From Lachnospiraceae bacterium (GTDB lineage Bacteria; Bacillota; Clostridia; Lachnospirales; Lachnospiraceae), in the NCBI GenBank assembly GCA_017558145.1, contig JAFYWF010000100.1:162666-226665 (forward strand): a stretch of DNA of 64,000 nucleotides, in the 5' to 3' direction. Of the stretch, positions 1-8,951 are shown piece by piece (the first letter of the stretch is position 1; every line of letters starts with the position of its first letter). Under the pieces are notes generated by a model that saw only the letters and a program-made list of their open reading frames with translations, made no database searches and was not told the DNA's origin. Both the position numbers and the translations under genes were made by a program.

Positions 1-755
1 CCTACAAAGACAACTGCACTTTGCAAAAGAGATAATTTTTCTACTTTACGATACAAATACCAAATCCTTTGAATCGCTTTTAATTTATTTGACGATAAAG
101 ATGTTGTAGGACGACGATAGATAGCCACTACTTGATTCATACCATAAGCTACATGTCCATTTCTTAAAATCTGCCACCAGGTAGCACTGTCCTCACTTGG
201 CACATTGGGCATATAAATCAACTCTTTTGGAATTTTCTGTGTATCCAACAGCACCGTAGTAGTAAAAATTACTGTTCTGGACAATGCCTTTTGATAAGTC
301 AACCTATCCGGAACATGAACGATTCTTCCTGTTCCTACAGCATCTTCGTCTCCAAATTCATAAGCTGAAAAAACAAAACCTGCCCGTTTTTCTTCCATAA
401 ACCTCATCTGAAGTTCCAATTTGTCAGGCAGCCATACATCATCTGCATCCAAAAATGCAATGAATCTTCCTTTCGCCTCTTTTATCCCACGATTTCTGGT
501 TAAAGCAGCGCCTTCATTCACTCCTTTTTCAATGAGACGGATTCTTTCATCCGGGTTTTCTTGTAAATAAGACTTTATTACACTGACACTGTCATCTTTA
601 GAACCATCATCTACCAACAACAGTTCCCAATTCGTATAACTTTGGGCCTGCACCATTTCCATGGTTTTTTTTATAAAATTCGCGGCATTGTATACCGGAG
701 TAATGATACTAATCATAAGTTTTCCATGAAGTCGAGATGTGTTGTATTTTCCCAT
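1..755 (-). CDS. GT2 family glycosyltransferase (3' end outside window)
   Basis: Translating the minus strand from the ATG at 755 gives an open frame to the left edge, so the gene is cut at its 3' end (about 251 codons present). The N-terminal part has the GT-A nucleotide-binding start ISIITPVYNA, then LLVDDGSKDDS and the metal-binding FLDADDVW, all typical of family 2 inverting glycosyltransferases. It probably transfers a sugar onto a surface glycan precursor at the inner face of the membrane. It lies 20 bases downstream of another GT2 gene on the same strand and is likely cotranscribed. A second ATG at 716, directly before the GT2 fold, is an alternative start. The sugar donor cannot be read from the sequence. 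Confidence 0.9.
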   Translation of the reverse strand, partial: MGKYNTSRLHGKLMISIITPVYNAANFIKKTMEMVQAQSYTNWELLLVDDGSKDDSVSVIKSYLQENPDERIRLIEKGVNEGAALTRNRGIKEAKGRFIAFLDADDVWLPDKLELQMRFMEEKRAGFVFSAYEFGDEDAVGTGRIVHVPDRLTYQKALSRTVIFTTTVLLDTQKIPKELIYMPNVPSEDSATWWQILRNGHVAYGMNQVVAIYRRPTTSLSSNKLKAIQRIWYLYRKVEKLSLLQSAVVFV

Positions 756-774
756 CGCGACATCTACCTTCTAT

Positions 775-1704
775 TTAGAATTCTTCTTTTACCAGGTAAA
801 TTGGTCTCTGCTTCACTTCCATATATGTTTTGGATAAATACTGTCCTACAATTCCAAGACAAAGAAGCTGTACACCACTTACCAAACAAATAATACATAC
901 TAAGGACGGCCATCCACCAACCGGATCTCCCCAAATTGCCGTTCTTACAACAATAAAAATAATTGCTACAAAAGCCACCAAACAAAATAATACCCCGGTA
1001 AAAGATGCAATGGCTAAAGGAGCTGTAGAAAAAGCGGTAATCCCCTCTATGGAATAAAGGAATAATTTCCAAAAATTCCATTTGGTTTCTCCATGTACAC
1101 GTTCCACATTCTCATATTCCAACCATTTGGTTTCATATCCAACCCAACCAAAGATTCCTTTAGAAAAACGGTTGTATTCACACATTGCAAGGATGGCATC
1201 CACCACCTGTCTTGTCATCAAACGATAATCTCTGGCTCCATCCACAATATCTGTCTGAGAAATTTTATTCATAATCTTATAAAACATTCTGGCAAAGAAG
1301 GAACGAATGGGTGGTTCTCCTTTTCTGGAAACTCGTCTAGTTGCAACAGAATCATACCCTTGTTCAATATAGGAAAACATTTCCGGTAAAAGTGACGGTG
1401 GATCTTGTAAGTCCGCATCCATCATTACCACATAATCTCCCTTTGCTTTTTGAAATCCTGCATAAATTCCGGCTTCCTTTCCAAAGTTGCGAGAAAAAGA
1501 AATCAGATGCACATTATCTGCTTTTTCTCGAAGTTTTTTTACTTCTTCCACTGTCTTATCTTTGGAACCATCATCCACATATATAATTTCCACATCCAAA
1601 TTCTTTTCTTCAAAAAAGCTCTGGTTTTTCATTAATTCTTCGTAAAAATATTTCACATTTTCTTCCTCGTTGTAACAAGGAACAATTACACTCAATAATG
1701 CCAT
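775..1704 (-). CDS. GtrB/DPM1-like polyprenyl-phosphate glycosyltransferase
   Basis: A 309-residue protein with an N-terminal GT2 domain (LSVIVPCYNEEEN near residue 5, YVDDGSKDKT near 42, MMDADLQDPP near 95) and two hydrophobic helices near the C terminus (about 230-255 and 268-290). This is the usual size and layout of GtrB-like enzymes, which move a sugar from a nucleotide donor to a polyprenyl phosphate carrier so that it can be flipped and used outside the membrane. It precedes a second GT2 gene and follows two membrane-protein genes on the same strand, suggesting a surface glycan modification cluster. The family call is firm; the sugar is unknown. Confidence 0.9.
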   Translation of the reverse strand: MALLSVIVPCYNEEENVKYFYEELMKNQSFFEEKNLDVEIIYVDDGSKDKTVEEVKKLREKADNVHLISFSRNFGKEAGIYAGFQKAKGDYVVMMDADLQDPPSLLPEMFSYIEQGYDSVATRRVSRKGEPPIRSFFARMFYKIMNKISQTDIVDGARDYRLMTRQVVDAILAMCEYNRFSKGIFGWVGYETKWLEYENVERVHGETKWNFWKLFLYSIEGITAFSTAPLAIASFTGVLFCLVAFVAIIFIVVRTAIWGDPVGGWPSLVCIICLVSGVQLLCLGIVGQYLSKTYMEVKQRPIYLVKEEF

Positions 1705-1751
1705 AGTTCATTTGCATGATACATTCATGCTATCCTTTCTGTAAAAACATC

Positions 1752-2573
1752 TTATCGCATATAAATAATATAACGATCCATACATTCTTTTTTATAATAA
1801 ACACCGGCTTTATCCGGTGCATTTTCCATATTTTTAACTACAATTACGTCACACCCATAAAGAAATGCTTCTTTTGAAATCTCTCCCATACGGCCTTCCG
1901 GCTGCTTCATATTTTCATATAACTGCAACATTTCCGGCGGATAAGTATCCATAATTCCTAAGTCTAAATTAGGAGTATATAAATCTTTCCCATACAACAC
2001 ATTTAGATGAGGCTCATAAACTCCTATATATTCCACAATTTCATCTGTTGCTAAAATCAGAGAATCTCCATCTGCTTTTTCTTGAATCCATTCTATTACT
2101 TCAGTCTCTTCCCTAAAGTCTGTTTTTGACATTCTGTTTGCCAAAACACCATAGCCACTTCCTGCCAAGCCTATCAACAAAACAAAACCGCCAATCAAAA
2201 TTACTTGTTGTTTTTGTTCTCGTAACAAACTCAAAAAACAAACAATCCCATAAGCACATAAGAACAAAAACAGAAGAATGGACCATACTTTATAATATTG
2301 TCCTGCTATAGGTGTCACTTTGTTGATACCCCAAAGCACAATCGGATTTGCCACTACCAAAAGCAGAGCTGCCAAACCATAAAGAAAGGGCCACAGCTGA
2401 ATCTGTTTTTTCGCTTCTTCCACCATCCAGTTATCTTCCATTTTTGTCTGACCATACCGATCCCAAGCTACTGCAAGACCTAGTCCCAAAGCCAAAAAAT
2501 AAAACAAAACATAACTGCCACTTTCTTTGCATTCCTGAAAAGTCGAAATAATTACCTCTAAGAGTTCACTCAT
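1752..2573 (-). CDS. Membrane protein with extracytoplasmic C-terminal domain, unknown function
   Basis: This 273-residue protein has about four hydrophobic helices in the first 160 residues and then a soluble C-terminal part of roughly 110 residues ending in YIIYMR. I do not recognise the family. Its start overlaps the stop of the next upstream gene by four bases, so the two are translationally coupled. The soluble tail after a set of membrane helices resembles the tail domains of surface-glycan membrane transferases, and the flanking GT2 and large membrane proteins support a role in surface polysaccharide assembly. This protein may be the detached C-terminal half of a longer protein with its upstream neighbour; that is inference. 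Confidence 0.75.
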   Translation of the reverse strand: MSELLEVIISTFQECKESGSYVLFYFLALGLGLAVAWDRYGQTKMEDNWMVEEAKKQIQLWPFLYGLAALLLVVANPIVLWGINKVTPIAGQYYKVWSILLFLFLCAYGIVCFLSLLREQKQQVILIGGFVLLIGLAGSGYGVLANRMSKTDFREETEVIEWIQEKADGDSLILATDEIVEYIGVYEPHLNVLYGKDLYTPNLDLGIMDTYPPEMLQLYENMKQPEGRMGEISKEAFLYGCDVIVVKNMENAPDKAGVYYKKECMDRYIIYMR

Positions 2574-3598
2574 ATCCCTATTTCTCCTTTCCCATTTGTT
2601 CTTTTAGTCAGGCGAACTCCCACACTGCTAATGGCAAATAATACCACAGACAACACGACCATTACGATTCCCCAGGCAAGAGACGTCACAAAAAGAGTCC
2701 CCAATGCCATCAATCCGCCTTCTAACACCAATCCCCACAGTTTCATTTTTTCCTTTTCCACTGGAAAATCTTTTCGCAAGATCGGTCCTAAAAATCGATA
2801 TAAAAGACACAATACACAGGGAATGGTTATCGTACCAACCATCACTTCTCCGGAATACCCATAAAACAACTGGCGATATCCGGCTGCTCCTACATAATAA
2901 TCTCCCGATAAAAATAACAATTCCATTAATACAAGTAAAAGCCAGGTTTTCTTAAAATCACGGAAGAATAAAAGTCCTCCTAATTCTGCAAATGCAAGAA
3001 AAGAAACAATCAAAGTAATTAAACTTCCCAAAATCCATACAACGCTGACGCCATCAAATCCTGTCCAAACACTGAGTATTGCATACCAAAAGGGCAAGGT
3101 AATCAGTTTTTTTGACAGAATCATTCCCATTTCCATTGGTTGTCTTGTAAAAGGATGATACTGATTCATTGTGTCCGTTAAAAGAGTGGTTTGTACTGTC
3201 TCCACCATAGCATCACTGCGATTGCCTGCGGAACCGGAAATGATAACATACATTAACGCCAAAAAGATCCAAAAGAATAATGCCAAGTATCTTCCATAAC
3301 GAATCTCTTTGATAGAAAACTTTCTTATTTTCTTCACTAAATCTATCAATTCTTTTTTACAAATCAGTAAAGAAATAATACTAGTGACCACAAACATAAC
3401 CACTAACATCCAACCGGCATTTTGATGGCTCCATCCTGCCAATTGGCCTAAAAAGAAAACAGTGCCCTGACATAAAATGAGGAAAAAGAAACCAATCAAA
3501 TGTTTCCACAGTTGACTCGTCTCTTTTTCCCCAGCTATCTTACAAATGAGTGTACCTGACAGGTACACAACAATCCATAATAATACTATACCTAACAT
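2570..3598 (-). CDS. Polytopic membrane protein (DUF6077-like), glycan cluster
   Basis: A very hydrophobic protein of 342 residues with around nine or ten predicted membrane helices. The short loop motif YHPFTRQPMEMG followed by a long hydrophobic stretch resembles the DUF6077 membrane proteins I know from Lachnospiraceae genomes, but the family name is from memory. No catalytic motif is evident. It overlaps the following gene by four bases (ATGA type), so both are one transcription unit, probably together with the two GT2 genes. The likely setting is cell-surface glycan synthesis or export, as an inference from its neighbours only. Confidence 0.75.
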   Translation of the reverse strand: MLGIVLLWIVVYLSGTLICKIAGEKETSQLWKHLIGFFFLILCQGTVFFLGQLAGWSHQNAGWMLVVMFVVTSIISLLICKKELIDLVKKIRKFSIKEIRYGRYLALFFWIFLALMYVIISGSAGNRSDAMVETVQTTLLTDTMNQYHPFTRQPMEMGMILSKKLITLPFWYAILSVWTGFDGVSVVWILGSLITLIVSFLAFAELGGLLFFRDFKKTWLLLVLMELLFLSGDYYVGAAGYRQLFYGYSGEVMVGTITIPCVLCLLYRFLGPILRKDFPVEKEKMKLWGLVLEGGLMALGTLFVTSLAWGIVMVVLSVVLFAISSVGVRLTKRTNGKGEIGI

Positions 3599-3678
3599 TA
3601 TCCTAATCTGCCCGTGGCAACCTTTCTTCTTTTAGACAATATATCACCGTATAGTATATCATAATTATGTCAAAAGGT

Positions 3679-4041
3679 CTATCTCTCTTTCATTCTCACC
3701 CAATCTGCCATGGCAGCAATAAATTCACTGTTGGTAGGTCTTGAAATTCCATTTTTCTTAGAATAACCTAAAATTTCTTTATACAAGTTTTCATTTCCTC
3801 GTCCCCATCCTACTTCAATCACACTACGTATGGCACGTTCGATTTTTTCATGTTCCGTATGATACCGTTTTGCAATTACCGGATAGAGAAGCTTTGTAAC
3901 ACTTCCTACCAATTCCATGTCTTCCACAGAGATACAAACAGCCTCTCTAAGATAATGATATCCCCGCAAATGAACCGGCATTCCCAGTTCCAACATGATT
4001 TGGGTAATACTTTGTATTTCTTCTTCTCTTCTTTTTTCCAT
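3679..4041 (-). CDS. Free-standing Spo0A C-terminal DNA-binding domain protein
   Basis: A protein of 120 residues that matches the C-terminal effector domain of Spo0A almost end to end: GMPVHLRGYHYLREAV, then SVTKLLYPVIAKRYHT, then the recognition helix region KIERAIRSVIEVGWGRG, and finally the family hallmark PTNSEFIA. The N-terminal phosphoreceiver domain of real Spo0A is absent, so the protein cannot be switched by phosphorelay in the usual way. It should bind 0A-box-like DNA and could act as a constitutive or dominant-negative regulator. A clear AAAGGAG site precedes the ATG. It stands alone between surface-glycan membrane genes. Domain identity is strong; role is open. Confidence 0.92.
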   Translation of the reverse strand: MEKRREEEIQSITQIMLELGMPVHLRGYHYLREAVCISVEDMELVGSVTKLLYPVIAKRYHTEHEKIERAIRSVIEVGWGRGNENLYKEILGYSKKNGISRPTNSEFIAAMADWVRMKER

Positions 4042-4161
4042 GCTGTTCTCCTTTTATGTTCCACAAACAATGTTATCCTAACATAAAAGGTCACTTCATA
4101 AATTTATTTTTCCATGTCAATTTTCGTCATTTTTTCAACATCTATTTCTTACATTGTTATT

Positions 4162-5841
4162 TTAATTTTGTATTCTTCGAAATCCTTCTGCCAGTGATTC
4201 TCCACGCATTTCTACATCATAACGTTCATAAGGTGCTGCAGGGAATTTTTCATATCCTATCTGACCGGATTCTAATGGTACATAAAAACAAGTTTCTCCT
4301 ATTTTATAACTGTCATAGTCTAAGGTTTCATAATCTCTTTGCCATACATAATATTCCTGTGGTGCGGAATCTACTATAATCTGAAGCAGATTTCCTCCTT
4401 TATATCCAAAGAAAACAAGCAAAAGAGTGACAAACAACAAATAGCTTTTCGGTCTTTTTTCAAATAAAAATACAAACCATAATCCTATGGTAAAAAACGG
4501 AAATGCTAAAATATAAATATATCCATAACGAACCAACGGTGTTCCTATTTGCCAAAATAGGTATCCGGCAATCATAACAACTTCTACAAACAAAAGGCCT
4601 TTATATTTTGTTTCCTTTTTTATCCATACCCATAAAGCAAACAATCCTCCAGCCATCATACTTACTACAGAACTTAACACCCATATTTTTTCCAATCCTT
4701 TTAAAGCCGAAAACCACTTTGGCAGCCACTCTAAAATCGATATATCCTTTAACAGCACATCCGTCATGCCTTTGGCATATACTTTAATTTCTTCTGCATC
4801 ATAGGCTGCCTCCCCTGCCGGAATTTTCCAGTCCAAAGAAAACAAATCAATCCCCGGAAAGGGGTACACTAACCAACCGGACAAAATAATGTTTCTGGCA
4901 AGATACGGAAACATAGCAACAATCCCCATGGATAGATACAAAGCAATTTGTCCGTAGCGTTTTTCTTTGATCAATATTACCGCAGGTTTTAACACCATCA
5001 AAAGCATAATTGCCGCGGATAATTTTACGGTGACAGTCACTGCCAAAAGAACACATAGCAGACTGTAGGAAGCAATATTTTTTTCTCCCTCTTCTTCCAA
5101 TTCCACCCAGCGTAACACAATATAAAACAAAAACAACATAGCGAAATAGTCTGATGCCGGTGACATCATTTCACTATAAATAATGGAAATATAAAACAAC
5201 ATAGCTACTTTCAGGAAATCAGATACTTTCACTTTTTTTCGCCAAAACACCTGCACCACGCTAAAACCTTTGCCACAAAGCACCATAGCCATAAAGCCGG
5301 CCACTGTATGAAGAGACTGACCCACTAAAAATTCCATGCTATAGAGCGCTGTTAACGTAAATGCACTGCTGTTATACGCCAATCTGCAATGTAAATTCGC
5401 TAATCCCGGTACCACACCATACTCTTCAATCCAACGAATGGCTTGAGCATGATAAAGCCCACTGTCAAAATGTAGGTATCCTCTGCTGGCACCGTAAGAA
5501 AATACAAGCAAGAAAATCACAACAAGAAAATACTTTCCCTTAGTCGTATTTTCATGTATTTTTTGCAAGAATTTCAATAGTTCTTTTTTACCCCAAATAA
5601 CGATTACCACACACATTAGAAGCATTCCCAAATTGGCTCCTAAAGCCACCTTGGAGCACAAACTGTAAATTCCGGAATATACGGTAGCCACTCCCAAACC
5701 GGCATACAGTATACTTGTAATTTCTTTCATTTCGTATCCTAAATATTTTTGAGCAAAAATCTTAATCCCCATCCCCAGCAAGAATGTGGTAATTGCAATA
5801 TATAAGTAGCTTAATAATACAGATAACATAATTGACTCCAT
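4162..5841 (-). CDS. Large polytopic membrane protein (LIC_10190-like), probable glycan assembly
   Basis: A protein of 559 residues with about twelve membrane helices, followed by a soluble C-terminal tail of roughly 80 residues. An early extracytoplasmic loop carries HFDSGLYHAQAIRWIEEYG followed by GLANLHCRLAYNSSAF; this acidic-loop layout is typical of LIC_10190-type membrane proteins and of lipid-linked-sugar transferases in general. A role in moving or attaching a sugar on the outer face of the membrane is therefore likely, but no specific reaction can be assigned. It is read away from the PAP2-like gene at 6034 and towards the Spo0A_C gene. Confidence 0.82.
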   Translation of the reverse strand: MESIMLSVLLSYLYIAITTFLLGMGIKIFAQKYLGYEMKEITSILYAGLGVATVYSGIYSLCSKVALGANLGMLLMCVVIVIWGKKELLKFLQKIHENTTKGKYFLVVIFLLVFSYGASRGYLHFDSGLYHAQAIRWIEEYGVVPGLANLHCRLAYNSSAFTLTALYSMEFLVGQSLHTVAGFMAMVLCGKGFSVVQVFWRKKVKVSDFLKVAMLFYISIIYSEMMSPASDYFAMLFLFYIVLRWVELEEEGEKNIASYSLLCVLLAVTVTVKLSAAIMLLMVLKPAVILIKEKRYGQIALYLSMGIVAMFPYLARNIILSGWLVYPFPGIDLFSLDWKIPAGEAAYDAEEIKVYAKGMTDVLLKDISILEWLPKWFSALKGLEKIWVLSSVVSMMAGGLFALWVWIKKETKYKGLLFVEVVMIAGYLFWQIGTPLVRYGYIYILAFPFFTIGLWFVFLFEKRPKSYLLFVTLLLVFFGYKGGNLLQIIVDSAPQEYYVWQRDYETLDYDSYKIGETCFYVPLESGQIGYEKFPAAPYERYDVEMRGESLAEGFRRIQN

Positions 5842-6033
5842 TCCTAATTTTCTTCATTTTATCATGTTTTTATTTTTGTTTTCAATTCCTAAAAAGTTCT
5901 TTTGTTTTTTCTAAGAATGATTTATACTATTTTCTGTATAGGTGAATCATAATTAAGACACCAAACAACTTACTGATATGGATTATGAGAGTTTATATAC
6001 AAAAGAAATGATAACGCTACGGGAGAAGCAAAT

Positions 6034-6483
6034 ATGGATTTTCTTTCACAATTAGGACAAAACAAGATTTTAATATCTGCAGCCAGCGGATGGATTATTG
6101 CCCAGGTTTTAAAAACCATAATCCATACTTTATTCACGAAAAACTTTGATGCAGAACGTTTAGTCGGCGGTGGTGGAATGCCAAGTTCCCACTCTGCAAC
6201 CGTCTGTGCCTTGTGCACAGCTACCGCTTTGCAATATGGACCAAACAGCTTCGAATTTGCCATGGCTGCCGTTTTTGCATTGGTAGTTATGTATGATGCT
6301 ATGGGAGTTCGCCAGCAGGCCGGAAAACAAGCTCAAATCATTAACGACATGATTGAACTGTTTTCCCATATGGGAAAAGATTTGGATATTGAAAAGCAGT
6401 TAAAAGAATTTATCGGCCACACACCTCTTCAGGTACTATGCGGTGCTATTCTTGGTATCTGTACTGCCATGGCAATTATGTAA
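6034..6483 (+). CDS. Divergent PAP2-family membrane protein (DUF212/YuiD-like)
   Basis: The 149-residue product has the DUF212 layout: a hydrophobic N-terminal helix, the short conserved loop GGMPSSHSATV (around residues 48-58), which corresponds to the second phosphatase motif of PAP2 acid phosphatases, two more hydrophobic helices and a YDAMGVRQQAGKQAQ motif. Family members are small membrane proteins of uncertain substrate. GGAG lies a little upstream of the ATG as a weak ribosome-binding site. The gene ends just before a bidirectional hairpin terminator shared with the convergent lipoprotein gene. Confidence 0.9.
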   Translation: MDFLSQLGQNKILISAASGWIIAQVLKTIIHTLFTKNFDAERLVGGGGMPSSHSATVCALCTATALQYGPNSFEFAMAAVFALVVMYDAMGVRQQAGKQAQIINDMIELFSHMGKDLDIEKQLKEFIGHTPLQVLCGAILGICTAMAIM

Positions 6484-6573
6484 TATTTGTTTTTACGAAC
6501 ATACCTAATAATATATTTCCCAAAAATCACGAGTGACACGCTTTGCGTAATAGCTCGGCTTGTATACAAAAAC

Positions 6574-6599
6574 AAGGCTGTTGCAATTGCAACAGCCTT
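6574..6599. terminator. Bidirectional hairpin terminator
   Basis: A perfect inverted repeat, AAGGCTGTTGCA paired with its complement, sits between two convergent genes. On the minus strand it is followed by a T-rich run (GTTTTTG). Almost the same hairpin is used again at 10608. Confidence 0.85.
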
Positions 6600-6604
6600 A
6601 TATT

Positions 6605-7723
6605 TTAATCTACAAATGAGAAAGTATCTCCATCCTCTACGATACAAACCATAGTTTTTCCTGTATTCAACTGAATTTCATTTCCATTTTCATCAAAGTA
6701 ATGAGTGGTTCCGTAATCAGATGATTTTTCCCATGTTACACGAACGCCGCGTCCGTTTGTAAAGTACCAGCCATCTCTTGTACTATCAATACACTGGAAT
6801 GCAAGATAACCTTTTGCATCACGAACTTCATGATATGTAAACTGCACCAATACATTTTTGAAAGCCAACTGAGAATTGGTAGCTGCATCCATATGCGCTC
6901 CTCCGGAAGGCTTCTGGAAACGATAATACAATCCGTCTTCTTCATTATATTCAAACCATGTCTGAGTTACAGGGTATGCATCTGCCATATCAATTTTATT
7001 TGCTACTTTAGAAGTTGCATATTGTTCTAATGTATTAGGTTCTGTTTTGGTTGCAAACTGGAAATGTACCGGTTCTGCATAATCACTTCTAATTTCCAAA
7101 GGATAACCCAAACGATTTGCTTCATCATAAATAGCAGCACCATCTAAATACAAGTTCTGTGGAGCAGAACGATCAGAGGTACGATAAAATACGCTGGCAG
7201 GAGCAGTTAAAGCATTGATATTATGAGTATCTTTACGGCCAACTACTTCATCAATATAGAATGGTCCACCTGCATGTACATAGATAGCATCCCATTCAAA
7301 TGCCCAATAAATAAAATAATCACGACAACTACGGATGTTACCAACACGTTCTAACTGAGTCCAATCACCGAAAACAGCCATAAGACGAGTGATTTCACCT
7401 TCTACTAAACATTCATATAAAATATCTGCATTTGACAAATTATACTGTGGAAGTGCAGATTTATCATTTGGTATCATTACTGCAAGTGGTCTTAAAGAAC
7501 CAACTTCTTCACTTACCCATTCATTGGTAAGTGCACTACGAACCATACCTTCTTCCGGTGGGAGATCTTCGTTTGTTTCTTCTACAACTTCTTCTTCCAC
7601 TTCTTCTACCGTTTCAACAACAACAGCTTCTTCGATTACTTCCGGCTCTTCTTCTTTGCCACAACCTATCATAAGAAGGGCAGATGAGAAAGCAATCAAT
7701 AATAATACACTAAGTTTCTTCAT
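6605..7723 (-). CDS. yerB: DUF3048 (YerB-like) lipoprotein
   Basis: The chosen start gives a typical lipoprotein signal: MKKLSVLLL, a hydrophobic core, and a lipobox ending in MIGC near residue 21. A run of Glu/Val repeats forms a linker, then the DUF3048 domain follows, with characteristic stretches such as RPLAVMIPNDK, ADILYECLVEGEITRLMA and RNIRSCRDYF-like sequence. Proteins of this family are anchored to the outer face of the membrane; their molecular role is poorly known. An AGAGAGGA site sits seven bases before the ATG at 7723, which is why I prefer it to the upstream ATG at 7747. The gene is convergent with the PAP2-like gene. Confidence 0.92.
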   Translation of the reverse strand: MKKLSVLLLIAFSSALLMIGCGKEEEPEVIEEAVVVETVEEVEEEVVEETNEDLPPEEGMVRSALTNEWVSEEVGSLRPLAVMIPNDKSALPQYNLSNADILYECLVEGEITRLMAVFGDWTQLERVGNIRSCRDYFIYWAFEWDAIYVHAGGPFYIDEVVGRKDTHNINALTAPASVFYRTSDRSAPQNLYLDGAAIYDEANRLGYPLEIRSDYAEPVHFQFATKTEPNTLEQYATSKVANKIDMADAYPVTQTWFEYNEEDGLYYRFQKPSGGAHMDAATNSQLAFKNVLVQFTYHEVRDAKGYLAFQCIDSTRDGWYFTNGRGVRVTWEKSSDYGTTHYFDENGNEIQLNTGKTMVCIVEDGDTFSFVD

Positions 7724-7816
7724 ATCGTCCTCTCTTTCCTCAAGCAACCGCTATTTCGTTTTTCAAATAGCTTCAACTATCTATTTGTTATTATATAAGA
7801 AAAACAAATATGTGAA

Positions 7817-7845
7817 ATTATACCATAAATAGAAAATTAAGTCAT
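7817..7845 (-). promoter_or_regulatory. Sigma-A-like promoter for the YerB-like lipoprotein gene
   Basis: On the minus strand ATGACT (-35) is separated by 17 bases from a perfect TATAAT (-10), about 95 bases upstream of the start codon. The -35 box overlaps the left arm of the structured element at 7840-7931. Confidence 0.6.
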
Positions 7846-7931
7846 CTCTTAAAAACAACGATTTTGTATCTTTATGAATACAAAACTCAGTTTGTTCTTC
7901 ACAAACCTAAGTACGAAGAAACAAGATGACT
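7840..7931. other. Nested inverted repeats with three-way-junction layout
   Basis: An outer perfect 8-bp arm pair (AGTCATCT at 7840-7847, AGATGACT at 7924-7931) encloses two perfect hairpins: TTTTGTAT/ATACAAAA (7862-7869 with 7878-7885, 8-base loop) and GTTTGT/ACAAAC (7890-7895 with 7901-7906, 5-base loop). Together they draw a three-way junction. The element lies between two divergent promoters and no open frame covers it. It matches no riboswitch consensus that I know. It could be a small RNA, or a protein-binding DNA element. Confidence 0.45.
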
Positions 7932-7944
7932 AAAGATAGTTATC

Positions 7945-7973
7945 TTGAAAAAAATAAGAAGCAATGGTAGAAT
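7945..7973 (+). promoter_or_regulatory. Sigma-A-like promoter for rfbD
   Basis: TTGAAA and TAGAAT separated by exactly 17 bases, about 65 bases before the ATG of the reductase gene. It lies just to the right of the structured element, so transcripts starting here would not contain that element. Confidence 0.6.
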
Positions 7974-8036
7974 ATTTTACAAATAAGACTAGAATATATA
8001 CACAAGATAACGATAGAAAATGAGGGTAAAATTTTT

Positions 8037-8897
8037 ATGACAAAAAAAATTATTGTAACTGGCTGTCATGGTCAATTAGGCAGGGCCGTAAATCAGTTTT
8101 ATGCAGGTAGAGAAGATATTAGTTTCGTAAATACAGATGTAGATGAATTAGATATTTCTGACATTGATGCAGTTATGAATTTAGCAAAAGAGGTAAAACC
8201 TTATGCTATCGTAAACTGTGCTGCATACACCGCCGTAGATGCTTGTGAAACCAATCGCGATTTGGCCTTTAAGGTAAATACCATCGGTGCCAGAAACTTA
8301 GCCATAGCTGCCCAGGAAACAGGCGCAAAATTGGTTCATGTATCTACAGACTATGTATTTGATGGCACAAAACAGGGAGCTTATTACGAAACAGATCCTA
8401 CCGGTCCAAGAAGTGTATACGGCGCCACCAAAGAAGCTGCAGAAAGAATGGTGAAAGAACTGTGTCAACGTCATTTTATTTTAAGAACCGCCTGGCTTTA
8501 CGGAGATGGAAAAAACTTTGCAAAAACCATGCTTCGCATTGCGGAAAATAATAGCAAGGTTCGTGTTGTATGTGACCAAATCGGAACCCCAACCAGTACC
8601 TTGGAATTAACAAAGGGAATTGATTCTTTATTGTTTAGCGATAATTATGGTTTATTCCATGCTACCTGTGAAGGACAATGTTCTTGGGCAGATTTCGCCA
8701 AAGAAGTATTCCGTTTAGCAGGAAAAGAAATGGAAGTGGAATATGTAACTACTGCTCAGTATTTAGCAGATTATCCTCAGCAGGCTGCAAGACCTGCCAA
8801 TTCCGTTTTAGAAAACTACATGTTCAAAATGACCGGTGGTTACCAATTTGCAAGTTGGGAAGATGCCATCAAAGAATACATGAAAACATTAGTATAG
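8037..8897 (+). CDS. rfbD: dTDP-4-dehydrorhamnose reductase
   Basis: A 286-residue protein, the normal length for RmlD/RfbD. It starts with the Rossmann motif VTGCHGQLGRA, has VNCAAYTAVDACE near residue 60, HVSTDYVFDG near 105 and the active-site YGATKEAAE (YxxxK) near 128. It carries out the last step of dTDP-L-rhamnose synthesis, NADPH-dependent reduction of the 4-keto sugar, supplying rhamnose to cell-surface polysaccharides. rmlA, rmlB and rmlC are not in the window. Its neighbours in the left 10 kb are glycosyltransferases, which fits its role. A weak GAGGG site precedes the ATG. Confidence 0.95.
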   Translation: MTKKIIVTGCHGQLGRAVNQFYAGREDISFVNTDVDELDISDIDAVMNLAKEVKPYAIVNCAAYTAVDACETNRDLAFKVNTIGARNLAIAAQETGAKLVHVSTDYVFDGTKQGAYYETDPTGPRSVYGATKEAAERMVKELCQRHFILRTAWLYGDGKNFAKTMLRIAENNSKVRVVCDQIGTPTSTLELTKGIDSLLFSDNYGLFHATCEGQCSWADFAKEVFRLAGKEMEVEYVTTAQYLADYPQQAARPANSVLENYMFKMTGGYQFASWEDAIKEYMKTLV

Positions 8898-8951
8898 AGC
8901 ATTTTACTAGTATTTCCTATATATAATGAAAGAAATACAGGAGAGAAAATT

